DNA of 64,000 nt from Corticium candelabrum (lineage: Eukaryota; Porifera; Homoscleromorpha; Homosclerophorida; Plakinidae): assembly GCF_963422355.1 (NCBI RefSeq), contig NC_085087.1, forward strand, positions 6,713,536-6,777,535, in the 5' to 3' direction. The notes under the pieces were generated by a model that saw only the letters and a list, made by a program, of their open reading frames with translations, did no database searches and was not told where the DNA came from. The translations under genes were made by a program, and so were the position numbers. Position 1 is the stretch's first letter. Every line of letters starts with the position of its first letter. Shown here in pieces: positions 48,325 through 60,367 of the stretch.

Positions 48325-51187
48325 GTGCTGTAGCTCAATTAATTAGAGAGTGCATTTGGAGAATGGAAACATCCAGAACCTAGCAAGGTTGCAAGTTCAA
48401 GCCACAGTGATGGCAAGTTATGGCATAATTTCCTTAAGCAAGAAACTTACACACAATTGCTTCTCTCGACTCAGGAGTATAAATGAGTACCTGGTCATTG
48501 ACTGGGGTGGACATGACTGCTGGCTTGGCAGTAACATCATGCAGCAGACTTGTGGGCCTTGGTGGCCAGTCCAGAGCTGCGCCATAGTCAGTGCTCCTGG
48601 ATGACTCTGGCCAAGCTCCAGGTGGACTGTAGCCATGGCCCTAAGCCTCCACATAGCGCATGGAGGCCCTGTCTCTAGAAGCAGAGGAGAAAGCTCCACA
48701 CCTGACATTAAGGTCGACGTCAAACAACGTGGAGGGCTTAACATTTGTTTTTTATTTGTGTGTTTGTTTGTTCGTGTGTGTGTAACTTTCTCCACAATCA
48801 TGTCAGAGGAAGCACTCACTCATTCATCAATATCTCCTCAACTTTGGTCCAATCTTGTCTTGTTAAAGATACTGCCCACATGATGTGTTTGGCCGGAACC
48901 ATACTCAGAATCTTGTCATCTTCAAACTCTATTGCTTTGCATTCACCTACTCCATTCAATCTATCCTCTAACTTTACGTAAATGTATCTACTCATTGCTC
49001 AATACACGTGAAGCATCACAAGACACGAGAACAAACTTCAAAATCAGAGAACGGACTCAGTGGCCACACAACATAATCAAAACTTTGCCGAGCCTTGATT
49101 CCTACAGCTTGCTGGTTCAAGCAAGTGTGCACTATGCTTCTCCAGAACGACAGCTAACCCTTCAACATCCTTTGTAAACTATTCCATCCAGAGGCCTTCG
49201 CAGCACTGGTTTTTCCAGCATTCCAAATAGCAACCGAGCAATGGTATGCATGTCCTTACCAGAGAACTAAGGTTTCTTACCCTTTTCGCCCTGTAGTTGT
49301 TGTAGTCATTAAAAGCCATCCAGTTTGATGGGAGTGCTGGTATGTCTGAATTTCAAGCTGCAACATTTGCTAAAGTGTCATGGTGGTCATCAATCATCCA
49401 TAATGCACAAGCGATGAACTGCACAATGTACGTACGTACCCTCACTGTACCCTCAATGCTTTCCACATCATCAAGTCGTTTACACTTTCAGCTGGAACTT
49501 GCTGACAAGTTCTCAATGTCCTAGCAGCCTCCAAGAAAAAAATACATAACGTCTACCAAACTCTAAATGCAATCCAACATCGTCATCCGGCACTGCATCA
49601 TAGTGAGTTTCTGGATATGAAGCTGTCTGTACAGACATCAAACGTTATGCATAGTCATCTGACATTACCATGCAAAGAATGTCTTTCAGCAGAGACAACT
49701 CTTCGACCTGCAGGATCTTCATGGAATGATTGCCATCCAGAACCATGACACTGACAGAAATTGCAGAAATGGCACATGTTGAGTATATTGTGCAATACTA
49801 GCCTCGTATCACAGAAATAAGTGATAAACGCACATGCATGCAACATGTTCAAAGACACATGCCGCAAAGAAAATTGAGGCAACCTCCAAAAGATGGTCAA
49901 TCAGGGTTACCCGAAACAAAGAATTTTTCAGTTTGGCCGTAGTTATCAGTGATTTTTCAATTGGTTAACTTTGGTAATGGCTGTTTTGAGGTAAACCTAA
50001 AGTCAGCTGGCTCCCCTTCCTGGACTATAATTTGGACTGTAGTTGAAACTACAGGTATTGCTGCAATCCAAACTGAACATAAATACTGTCATTCAAACAG
50101 CATACACTTTCATCCTGATTTAAAGGCAGCTTTCTATGAACCTGTGCTCTTTAAACAACAGAAAAACTTGCTCTACTACAGGAGATGTCCACATATACCA
50201 GTAACCTACTGTATATAACTTTATTAATTCTTCGATTAGCTAATTAGTAATACTGCAACAGAAATTATATCTACCACCCATGCAAATGTTGAAATACATG
50301 CAACACTTACCGCCCTGTCTAAACGTGAAGCTGCCACTGTCTGTTGTTCCCGCTCGACAAACAATAGTGCCTCTTGTTAGATAACCAGCTGCAAGTGGAT
50401 TAGCATCAACAAGACTGTGATGCACGAGCATGATACTAGAAGTGCTGTTCTCTTGTGTAATGTTGAAACGTGTGGGATCAATCTTGCCAAATTCGCTTTG
50501 TACCCACGTGATATCAGCGGTAGCGTTTGTTGTACATCTTACAGTTTTTATGGAACTGCCATTGGGTGGAATGAAGACAGTACCAGACGGAGAGCTCAGG
50601 AACTCTACCTGAGCTACACAACAACGCCACATCAAACATCAAAACAGTAACCGTAAGCTCAAACAGTTAGATCAGACACCAAAACACAACGTCATCTACA
50701 TCTAATATTCAAACTATTTCACATGCATTCCAGAATATTAAGACACCAACGTGAGAGCAAACAGATAATTATAACACAGGAAAAGCAATGTGGAAACATA
50801 ACTTACCGATGTAAGAACTAAACGACTGAAGAAAAAGAGTGTACAGTACGAGGCGACTACAACCGCAATCTTACCCCAGGAATGTTGTCTGTTAGTAAAA
50901 AAGCCACTCTCTCACTCGTCACACCCAGAAATGCCAATAATGTGTACGAATGCATGTGCGTACTGCCACGTACACGACTACATTTCGTATAGAAGACATT
51001 TCAAACGGTGAAGACACTCACAACGCGACAGACACAACAAGCCTTCACGCAGCAATAAAAATGTCAAACCACGACGTGAGTTGACTATGTGACCCTCTAC
51101 CTGCAGCTATGGCTTACCTTCTGCTGTCCATTTACACACCGAAAGCACGAGAATGAGACTCCTTGCGAGCAGACAGTGAGATCTCAT
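42765..51187 (-). CDS. Receptor gene C: SP-Ig-Ig-Ig-FN3x3-TM with two ITIM-like motifs
   Basis: Eleven minus-strand exons that sum to an 806-aa frame: signal peptide 51118-51187, N-terminal Ig 50311-50613, Ig 46354-46644, Ig-like 45996-46298, FN3 45625-45936, FN3 44706-45011, FN3 44341-44652, linker 44233-44271, TM 44044-44166 (about 25 Ile/Val/Leu, then KKNR), tail 43129-43187 and 42765-43067. All ectodomain introns are phase 1. The tail has Tyr729 in VVYTEV and Tyr754 in VEYAAI, both matching the S/I/V/L-x-Y-x-x-I/V/L ITIM consensus 25 residues apart. In known ITIM receptors such pairs recruit SHP phosphatases and make the receptor inhibitory; that role here is inferred. The 3.7-kb intron after the first Ig exon holds a LINE fragment, a SINE and relic exon DNA. 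Closest relative in the window is gene E. Confidence 0.85.
47313..47364. repeat. (TG)n microsatellite in a gene C intron
   Basis: Simple TG repeat; its counterpart near 60794-60870 lies in the duplicated unit. Confidence 0.9.
47566..48240 (+). pseudogene. LINE reverse transcriptase fragment, YADD region deleted
   Basis: Reads QIGFVDLPKAFDSVPRHAL-like RT words, then LIIDIYNDTGCVVKTK, VTTGVRQGCCSSPVLFNIYI, and after IREVLSLG jumps directly to IGGHHLQNVDEFCYLGSVVQ. The paralogous copy at 61060-61990 still has the intervening segment with the YADD motif, so a deletion of about 240 bp removed the catalytic centre here. Frameshifts are also present. It lies in a gene C intron on the opposite strand. 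Confidence 0.8.
48249..48321. repeat. (TG)n microsatellite
   Basis: TG repeat directly between the LINE fragment and the SINE. Confidence 0.95.
48322..48742 (+). mobile_element. tRNA-derived SINE, copy 1
   Basis: The head tgtagctcaattaattagagagtgc matches a tRNA A-box (TRGCNNARYNGG in copies 2 and 3), and caagttcaagcca fits a degenerate B-box about 60 bp later. A conserved body follows with ccttaagcaagaaacttacacac, a cttctctcgactcaggagtataaatgagtacc block and gactggggtgg. These resemble, from memory, the central domain of the animal-wide MetaSINE superfamily. About 420 bp; two more copies occur at 60368 and 62132. Confidence 0.8.
49950..50110 (-). pseudogene. Relic of an Ig-domain exon start in the gene C intron
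   Basis: ggttaactttggtaatggctgtttt..., agtcagctggctccccttcc and ctacaggtattgctgcaatcc match the 5' part and acceptor of the gene E Ig exon (59330-59475) but with deletions and without the rest of the exon. A leftover of exon duplication. Confidence 0.6.
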
Positions 51188-52029
51188 TGCTAGAGGATGT
51201 CAATTCGAAAACCACACCTTGCTGTGCGCGTGCGCAAATCGACACACTGTTGACATTTTGGAGTGACGTCATTTTCCACTTCCTCTGTTCTCGGAATGAG
51301 ACAAATCAATCGTGTAGGTGGCAATGCGTACCCAGTAGGAGAGCGGAACTTCCCGAATCGAATTAGATACGGGCGGAAGATGTTCAGTTATCTTGCCATG
51401 CAGTTCTTTCTGTTTCAACGCAGTCTCGGCGGAGGAGAGAGACTGGGTCGAGTCTAGTTTGCTATATTGTACCTCTTTGTTACTCTAAACACTGCCACGC
51501 ACACGCACTTTACTACCACCACCACACACGCTAGTACGCAACACAGTAGAGTCTAACACAGACGGAATCTGCATGATTTAATTCTGGTAGTTTGAACTAA
51601 ATGCATCGCCATGTTTGCTCTAGTGCAAGCAAATCATTCTTATATCCTCAGCTCAAGTTTATGCTTTCACAAAACTGGATTTTTAGATTTGTCAAGAGAG
51701 ATAATATCTTTAAAAGTTAATTAAGGCAATTAAAACAGTTACAGGGTTTAAGTACTTGCATTCTGAGTTGTTTGCCATCTGAGGAACTTATTTAATTAAT
51801 ACAAATTAGGTGTACCATCTATGATACAAAAAAAGTTCAATGTCTACAGCTGAGACTGCTACATACAGAACAGCAAAGACTACAATCAATAAAACTCTTA
51901 ATTTTAGAGCAATTAAGTCTACAAGTAAAAGATACTAATATTATTCTAACAAAAGCAATGCATGTATAGTATACTAGTCAAAAATGCAAAGCATTGTTGT
52001 ATATAATGTATGTATACTATATTACAGCA
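51188..52029. other. Gene C promoter side and gene D 3' flank
   Basis: The first ~110 bp upstream of the gene C ATG shares words (gcgcgtgcgcaaat, cattttcc) with the DNA upstream of the gene D ATG at 55447, so the promoters are duplicates. The rest is AT-rich without a gene. Confidence 0.45.
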
Positions 52030-55000
52030 CTACAAAGGAGTTACAGTTGAATGAATAGGAAAACTACCAGCACCAGCTTGAGTCGGTAAACTTTCATATG
52101 CTCGTGATTCTTGCATTCTTATTTCAGAGCTATTGCCTCGTCTCTCTTCTTCCATTATGTCATATGCACTAGATTGTTGCATCACTACATCTCCGCTCGA
52201 CAATTGCGCAGGATCTTCATACATATGACTTCTCATTGTCGTGTCAATTGAGCTGTCCACACAGCTCTTCTTTCGGTATATACACAATATCAATATCACA
52301 CCAGCCACAATGAGAATAATGAGCACCACAACTCCAGCAACCAAACCAGCAATAATGCCTGTTGAAAGACTGTCATCTACCGACATAAACAATCCATGAT
52401 TAGCTAAACTATTAGTATAATTCCTATACCAAGTTCCCAATTCAGTGAGAAGAGATAATATTTTTCACTTTCTAGCCTAAACAATTATAGCAGTAACAGT
52501 AACATTCCCTACGATGCCACGTTGACAAGCCTATAGCAAACATTAGCTGATTCTACTTCTCTATACACTCCATCTCTTTCGTACAATTTACATAACCTAG
52601 GTAAAAATATAACATAGGTAGTCCAAATCAGGCCAAATAACGTGAAGAGATAGCCAGTAATCACTGTATAAATACATCCTCTTTATTTGTAGCAGGAACT
52701 AATACTGATACTAGATAAACTAGGCAGAAAAACTTCGCACAGTACACAAACCTCGTTGAGAGCAGGAACGAAGCTATGTAAACACACTCGTACACATATG
52801 TTACAAAAGGTGTCTTTTAGCAACAAACAAGAAATCAAAACTTTTAAAGTACCCTACTGCTCCTAATGTTTTTCGAGTAACAATCTTTTCAAAATTTTGC
52901 CTTTGAAAAATGATAGGATTACAGAAAAAAAATAATATTTTGGGTCAAAAACTGTCAGTTGTCCGGGCTTTTGGTTTATCCGCGTGCTCATGTCAAAAAT
53001 TGACCGCTAGACGGAAGTGTGCAGCTCAAGATGCCAACTCGGTGAAAAAGTGAGCGACTTCTCTTCTCAACTACGGCTTCTGGTTTCAAACCAAAATGCC
53101 ATTACCACTTCTCATGCGATATACCGCTTCTGTGGAGAGTCAACTAGTAGAAAACTTATGTCGCAGTATTAATTAACAATTAAAGTGAAAAATGACTAAT
53201 ATTAACACATCAATATTGAAAAAATAGGATTCGCAAAAATATTTTAAATTAGTTTTGGAGTCTCGAAAAAGCAGTCTCGGAAAAAACATTAGGAGCAGTA
53301 GGTAACTGATAACAACATATTGCTGACCATCATTTTTTCTTGCCTGGTGCATTTGTAGATTCCTCAACTACACAAATTAATTAAACAACACGTATTATAT
53401 GTGACAATCCAAAATTGTCTCGTTTACAACAAAAACTTACACGGTTCAGTTTTGATAGTGACTGCAACTGATGCTGGACTATTATTACCATTTGAATTAC
53501 TGACAGAAACCTGCAGTTTGTATTCTTTATCGGCTTCCAACCCTGACACTTCAAGAGTCACTTTACCATCACCACCCAAAGCAATTTCTGATGTTAGTTC
53601 TTCCCCAGTAGCAACATCTGTCACAATGTAATTAGTAATTTCACCACAACCTTTGTCATCCGAAACAGTGACTGAGAGCTTTGACAGTTGTGGATGGATT
53701 GTCTTCTCTATTTAATGCTCCTTTTTCAACCTCAGCAATCTAACCAGGAACTACAGATACACCAAATAAGACCAACGATACAACCATGACATGTTTTGCT
53801 TACAGCATAGTGTTGTGTACATGTTTCTACCAGGTTCGCTTTCTCCTTTTTTGTTCGTTGCAATAACTTCCACAGAATATTGCTCATTTCTCTGAAGACC
53901 ATCCAGTGTAAGCTCACCACCTTCTTGTGACAAACCAGTTGTCAAAGGACGTGAAAACCAATCACCATTACTGGATGCGAGTCTCCATCTCACTGTATAC
54001 CTAGTGATTGACTCTCCACCATTGTAGTCGACAGCCCAACTAACCTTTAATGTAGTTTCAGTAACTTGAACAGATTGGGGATCCAGATCAGGTGTGGCAG
54101 GTTCTAAAACATCAAACAATCCATTGTCTCATACCTGCAGAATTATTCAAAATAAAACCAAGAATTCAGCTACTTGCTGAATGAGTCATCGTGTGTACAA
54201 TGCAAGTAGCAGCAATCGCTGTTGAGCAACGTTTAATTAACCTGAATTTTTACTCAACAGCTTACTTAGTCACAAAATCATTTTGACCTTTATTTCCAAT
54301 TGCCACAATTACAATTCAATAAAAATAATTATTATCCGATTAATTCCTAAAAACTAATATTTAATGAAAGGAAGCTCTACGGTGCTAAACCCTAGGAGCC
54401 GAGGAGGTCCAGTGCCAGTCAGGATTTATAGTAAGAGACGCACATACCACAAGATTCAGGCGACTTAATAGAATCTGGGTATGCAAGGCAGGATGCCATT
54501 CGGATTAGGGAGGTTCTATATGCACCTACTTGCAAGCATGCACAAATTAACACCACGAGCATGTCCTCAACAGTTGTTTATACAGATGGTAAGAAAGGAC
54601 AAGCAGTCTTATCAAACAGTAAGTCTGTTCACATCACTATAGGACCCAAGCAGACTAACACTTGTTATACAGAAGGCTGAGAAAGGACATGCAAGCAATC
54701 TAGATCTTATCATCTAATGGTAAATTACTTCGGTAGGGCGCTTTGCCGCAGGTTCATTTACTCTCTGTTCGCTGTGACTTTGAATGTACACTCAAAAGTC
54801 ATGATCAGTAATCAAAATTGGAACGTTGTGCGGGGCTCCACTTAGACTGGTGGACAACCTCCAATAACCCTATGTCAAGATTACACGCGTACTGTAGACG
54901 AGGGATAACAGTGAATGCACGCTACACATTCCAAAGTTATTTACATGGTCATTTCCCTCCAGTAGAGTCCAAATTTCCGTAGAGTAGGAGAGTCATATTT

Positions 55001-55447
55001 CCGTCAAGTCTTCGAGTTGGTATTTCCGTCAAGTTGGTCCCTACTTCCGGTGAGACGACTACTATAACCCTCGCTACGCCTACGAGTTAATAATAATAAA
55101 AATCTGTTCTTGTAGCTTAAACCCCCTTAACCCCTCTGGATCCGGCCCTGCATAAAAAATACATGTAGGTGAACAGATGAATGAGAAAATACGAAACAAT
55201 CACGATCCCAGCCTCGCCGCTTCAGTTATCTCACAATGTTGTTTACATTGCCGTACATTTGTACACGTGCTTTCTAACGTCTACACTGTCATGCATTCGT
55301 ACATACAGTCATTTCCAGCTACGAAATGATTCCGAACACGACAGATGTGAGAGGCGAGCAGCACTACTACAACTTACCTTTTACTGTCCATTGAAACAAC
55401 GAGAGCACAAGAAGAAGTCTTCCTGCTAGCAGAGAACGAGATGCCAT
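52030..55447 (-). pseudogene. Receptor gene D: degenerate duplicate (SP, 2 FN3, TM, tail)
   Basis: Exons seen: signal peptide 55378-55447 (MASRSLLAGRLLLVLSLF), FN3 53804-54103, FN3 53441-53750, linker about 53330-53371, TM plus tail 52030-52376. The three Ig exons and the first FN3 exon present in genes B, C and E are missing. The second FN3 exon has TAG where paralogs have CAG (near 53742) and an extra T near 53682 that shifts the frame (310 bp rather than 309). The linker exon runs into a stop. The TM/tail exon is intact, equal in length to that of gene E (347 bp) and keeps the motifs MYEDP, QQSSAYDIM and SEIRMQESRAYESLP. Most likely a pseudogene, or an exon donor for alternative splicing. 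Confidence 0.75.
54370..55100. other. Unrecognised insert-like stretch in gene D
   Basis: Less AT-rich than its flanks and without counterpart in genes C or E; contains short repeated words (atttccgt.aagt, four times around 54970-55045). It lies where the Ig exons would be expected. I cannot classify it. Confidence 0.3.
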
Positions 55448-56228
55448 TGCCACAGAAATTATGAGATAGAAATTACAGTGTAGAGCGCGTGCGCAAATTA
55501 GCGGATGATACCAGCGCTTCATTTTCCGTCTTCGTAGGTGCTCGAAACACGTTGGCAACGATGGTTATAAATGGAACGGTGCGCAGTTACAAGTTTTGTT
55601 GCTTGTTTGTGCGTCATGTGGCCACGCGTTATGACACGAAAAAGCACTCTGCGTAAAAATACCATACACTCGAAGACAGGAAAACGCACAGTAATGTACT
55701 GACACTGATTTTAATAGACTTGACCAGTTGGTCTGTCTGTCTTATATTTTGAACAATAACTATGATAACCATCAGCAGCAAGCTAAGAATGATCACAATA
55801 AAGTTCTTAGTAAGTGAAAATAAACCTAAAGATAGTCTGGCCCTCAAAGGAACATGCAACACTAGCAGTCATTTATCTAGCAAAAAATTGGTCTACTTTG
55901 CTGAGGCTTTCATCTTTAGACAGTGAGGAGACCTTGTGTCTGTCTGTCTGCCTGTCTGTTTGATTCTGATGGTGTGAGGTAAGAATAATTACAAACTGCA
56001 CCCGCTATTAAATTAGGTCTTGATTACTACCAACTAAACAATTCAAACTCCAATATCCACAAGTTAGTCAATGGGCAACCATCTACTGCAGCATGCAGCT
56101 GGCAATGTAGTGTACACAATATATGTCTGCACAAGCAGCTAGTATACTATAACATACAATATAAAAAATTCTAAAAACTGAATTATCAATAGCATACAAG
56201 TACATTCATTGCGACATCTTGGACACTG
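55448..56228. other. Gene D promoter side and gene E 3' flank
   Basis: No gene seen. A short GTCT-type repeat lies near 55935-55960. AT-rich. Confidence 0.4.
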
Positions 56229-59200
56229 TCAAATAACCTGAAAAGCTGTAGCTGCCATTCGGGAGGGAACCACTTCATATGCTCGTGATTCTTGCATCCT
56301 TATTTCAGAGTCAAGCCCTCTTCTCTCCCCTCCCGCTATGCATATGCCATATGCACTAGATTGTTGCATCACTGTGTCTGAACGTGTAGACTGCAAAGGA
56401 TCCTCGTATGTCTGACTTCTCATTTCCATCTTTGTCTCATGACTAGGGCTATCCACATTGTAGCTGTTCTTTCTGTGTATATGCAATATCAATATCACAC
56501 CAGAAACGATGAGAATGATTACCACTACAACTGCAGAGACTGAACCAGCAATAATGCCTGCTGAAAGACCATCATCTACACACACAAACAATCTATTCAC
56601 TAACTATAGTATCTACTCATATCGTATCACTATTCAAAAAGATATTACTTAATTATGTATACACTTACATTTTATGCCTCAAACTTTTGTATACAGTACA
56701 GACAATATGAAGCTCTCTGTCGTTTTAGTGTTGAGTTCTTCACACCCCATTCTATACTTTACGTGCTCAACCACTAAAGGTGGACATTATTCAAGTTACA
56801 GTAGACTAGTCAAACGTACATGTACATTACAAAAGGTGTCTTTTAGCAACAAATAAGAAATCAAATCTTTCAAAGTAACTGCGTGCACCAACGTTTTGCT
56901 TACCATCATTCCTAACTGGTGCATTTGTAGACTCGTTAACTACAAATTAAACAACATGTATTATATGTGACAATCCAAAATTAATTGTCGTTTACAACCA
57001 AAACTTACACGGTTTGGCTTTAATAGTAAGTGCAGCTGATGCTGGACTTTTATCACCATTTGAATTACTGACCGACACCTGCAGTTTGTATTCTTTATCA
57101 GCGTCCAACCCTGACACTTCAAGAGTCACTTTACCATCACCACTCGCAACAATTTCTGATGTTAGTTCTTCCCCAGTAGCAACATCTGTGACAATGTAAT
57201 TAGTAATTTCACTACAACCTTTGTCATCTGGAATAGTGACTGAGAGCTTGACAGTTGTGGATGGATTGTCTTCTCTATTTAATTCTACTTTTTCAACCTG
57301 AGTAATCTGACCAGGAACTACAGATACACAAATAAGACCAATGACACAACCATGACATGTTTTACTTACAGCATAGTGTTGTGTATACGTTTCTACCAGG
57401 TTCGCTTGATCCTTTCTTGTTTATTGCAATAACTTCTACAGAATATTGTGCATTTCTCTGAAGACCATCCAATGTATGCTCACCACCTTCTTGTGACAAA
57501 CCAGTTGTCAAAGGATGTGGTGTTGACCAATCGCTATCACTAGTACTAGATGCAAGTCTCCATCTCACTGTATACCTAGTGATTGACTCTCCACCATTAT
57601 AGTCGACAGTCCAACTAACCGTTAGTGTAGTTTCAGTAACTTGAACAGGTTGGGGATCCAGATCAGGTGTAGCAGGTACTAAAATATCAAACAATTTAAT
57701 TCAGTGACACAATTTGCTGTCTCATACATGCAGAATTATTCAAAATAAAAACAGAAATTCAGAAATTTGTAGTGTACCTCCGATCAGCTACCTGCTGATA
57801 TGAGCCATTGTGTTTACATGTATCAGGGCCGGCGGAACGGCTACAGTGCTATGGCTATGGCGGTAACACTTTCTCGAAAAGTTACCTATGCCACATTGAC
57901 CATGCCTTCTAGTGAGTGTTCTGCTGAAGCACTTTGGATTTGCTTCTGCCGGGCCTGTGTACGCAATGCAACTAGCTACAATCACTGTTATTAATTAAAG
58001 CAACGTTTAACCTGCATATTTACTCAACATCTAAGGTCCTTACTTTAATAGCCACAAAATCATTTACCTTTTTTTCCAATTGCCACAATTACAATTCAAT
58101 AAACATAATTTATCCAATTAATTCCTAAAAACTAATATCAAATCAATAACTGTTCTAGTCTTACTACATCACAAGTCCATTCTTGAGGGATTCTAAAACT
58201 ATTCAGACTTGAACAAATATTCCCAAGTTATGTAAAGCTGCGGTTGCATAACCTCTTGTCCAATTTCTGTTACATAATGACTGTACTGCTTTCAACATGC
58301 AGTAATCAAACCTGTCTGAGTCTTACAATTACTCAACTTTCTGCATAAAGTGAGTCAACAAGAGTATTGGCTACAAATGTTTAACTTACTTTAAAAATGC
58401 AGATTATAAGCAGAATAAGATCCTTACAACTGACCTGATGCAATAGTTTTAATTTCAAATGAACTGCTGCCATCACTACGACCAACAGCATTTTCTGCAA
58501 ACAGCTGACACACGTATGTTGTTCCAGGAGTAAGACCAGTCAATTCAGCTGCAGTACAGTTGGGATGCTCAAAGTTAGTTGAAGTTCCTTTCTTAACTAC
58601 AGTTTTGTCATTTCCTTTGTGACATTCTATGATCACTTTTGTAATGGGTAAACCTCCATCATGTCCCAACATAAAATAATACGTCACAGATTCAGCTGAT
58701 GCCATTGTTGTCATATTTACACACTGTGTTGGAGAGGATGGACGTGCTGCAAAACAATTAGTGTCACTTTACAAACACTAAATAACTAGTAGACTACACA
58801 CATACTTTGTACAATAAAATTTGTTGACTTCTCTCCACTGTCAATTATGTTCTTTCCATAGCATTTTATGTTTCCTGTCCAATCCTTGTTGGCATCAACT
58901 GTGTAACTTACACGATTTAACTTAACTTCTTTAGTACCTCCAAGTTCTCTATTCAATGTTGCATTAGAAGACGACAAGAATATACCATCATTACGACTTA
59001 GTTCAATCTCAGCTGCTGGTAATGCATCTACAGTACATTCTATTGTTACTTGAGTCTTGTCATGAACAGTTGTGCTTGGTTTGACAGTCAAAGTGATATT
59101 ACCAAAATCTAAAGAAACAAATTATAATTCAAAATTAAACAACCCAAACAAGTCAGTGCATACTAACATTGAACTGTCAATGTTGCTGGTGATGACGTAG

Positions 59201-59458
59201 CAGTATCAAACTCGTTTTCTCCAAAACATTCATACTTTCCTGCATCAAATGGACCAGTTGATGAAATGCTGTACGTACTAACTGATCCAACTGCACTGGT
59301 CTCCAATGCTATCTTAACATTTCCATTATTATCAGTGATTCTCCATTTGGTCAACTTTGGTAATGGCTGTCTTGAAGTATCATAAGAACAACTAAAGTCA
59401 GCTGGCTCCCCTTCCTTGACTGTAACATCCTTAGGGCTAGTTGCTACCCTAGGTGTTT
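56229..59458 (-). CDS. Receptor gene E: Ig-Ig-FN3x3-linker-TM-tail (5' end outside or lost)
   Basis: Minus-strand exons: Ig 59168-59458, Ig-like 58806-59108, FN3 58435-58746, FN3 57370-57678, FN3 57009-57317, linker 56904-56939, TM plus tail 56229-56575. All are in frame with phase 1-1 introns. The TM is about GIIAGSVSAVVVVIILIVSGVILIL. The tail keeps TYEDP, QQSSAYGI and SEIRMQESRAYEVVP, shared with genes A and D. The ectodomain is very close to gene C, including flanking introns. Signal-peptide and N-terminal Ig exons are not found up to 64000; in gene C they lie several kb further upstream, so they may be beyond the window. Confidence 0.82.
57824..57956. mobile_element. Short MITE in a gene E intron, absent from the gene C paralog
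   Basis: Starts CAGGGCCGGCGGAA and ends with the inverse of CAGGCCCGGCAGAAG. TGTAT/TGTAC lies on either side. The matching gene C intron (about 45150) reads straight through (acatgtatgcaatgc), giving an empty site, so insertion came after the duplication. Confidence 0.7.
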
Positions 59459-60210
59459 CTGTAATGCAAACAACATGTAAAATCTGTAACTCAAACCGCA
59501 TATTTTCAATTTGATTTAATATTGAATCTACTAAAAGATGTTATCATTGGCAGAAACTTGTTTACTTAGTAACTCAACAACAAAGTTATAAGTCAAACAC
59601 TTTCTGTGCTTCTAAAACTTTCTATCGCCAGATCTATTATCCAGCTTCCGGCAGCTTCAGCAATACCCTAGTACAGTCCAAGACACTTCATGTTGAAAAA
59701 GACGACTTCTACCAACAATATCCAAACAGCGTCCTACAAGCAGTTGTAAATGTGGGTACCACCCACCCTACCCAGATGTAGTTGACAGCCAGCCTCCTCA
59801 TGATTTTTGTAAAACAATTACAAATGCCCCACCCACCACCTATCCACTAATATGTTTAATTGGTCAATTAGACAATTTAGATATTGAAAGGAGCATTTAA
59901 CCGTCATCCTAACAAGCCATGGGTAGAAGTGACTAGACCTAAACACAAGAGCTGCTGCAACGCTAACATCAGATTATAGGGTGACTTAACTATGAACTAA
60001 AAATGTGTACGCTCTCAAACAAGACTTGCTGCCTGCCAGTGACATCACAAATAAATGATGTCTAATACTCATAACAACGCCTATCACTCAGTAACTTTCT
60101 TGTCAATTCTCTCCATTTCACACCACTAAGAAATCTCCTAAATTAGCTTAACTTTACACTTGTAATAAACGTTCGGATACATAAATGTACATAAAGTCTC
60201 ATCTCCTAAT
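59459..60210. other. Intron/5' DNA of gene E, duplicated from gene C
   Basis: Closely parallels 46650-47310 (for example accgcccaccctacccagatgtagttgacagcc). No coding signal. Confidence 0.6.
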
Positions 60211-60224
60211 TAATGTGTGTATGT

Positions 60225-60281
60225 GCACACGCGTGTGTGTGTGTGTGTGCGTGCGCACGTGCGTGTGCGTGTGTGTGTGTG

Positions 60282-60353
<72 letters not shown>

Positions 60354-60355
60354 TG
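60225..60355. repeat. (TG)n microsatellite
   Basis: TG repeat with some GC interruptions, just before SINE copy 2. Confidence 0.95.
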
Positions 60356-60367
60356 TAGTGTGCAGTG

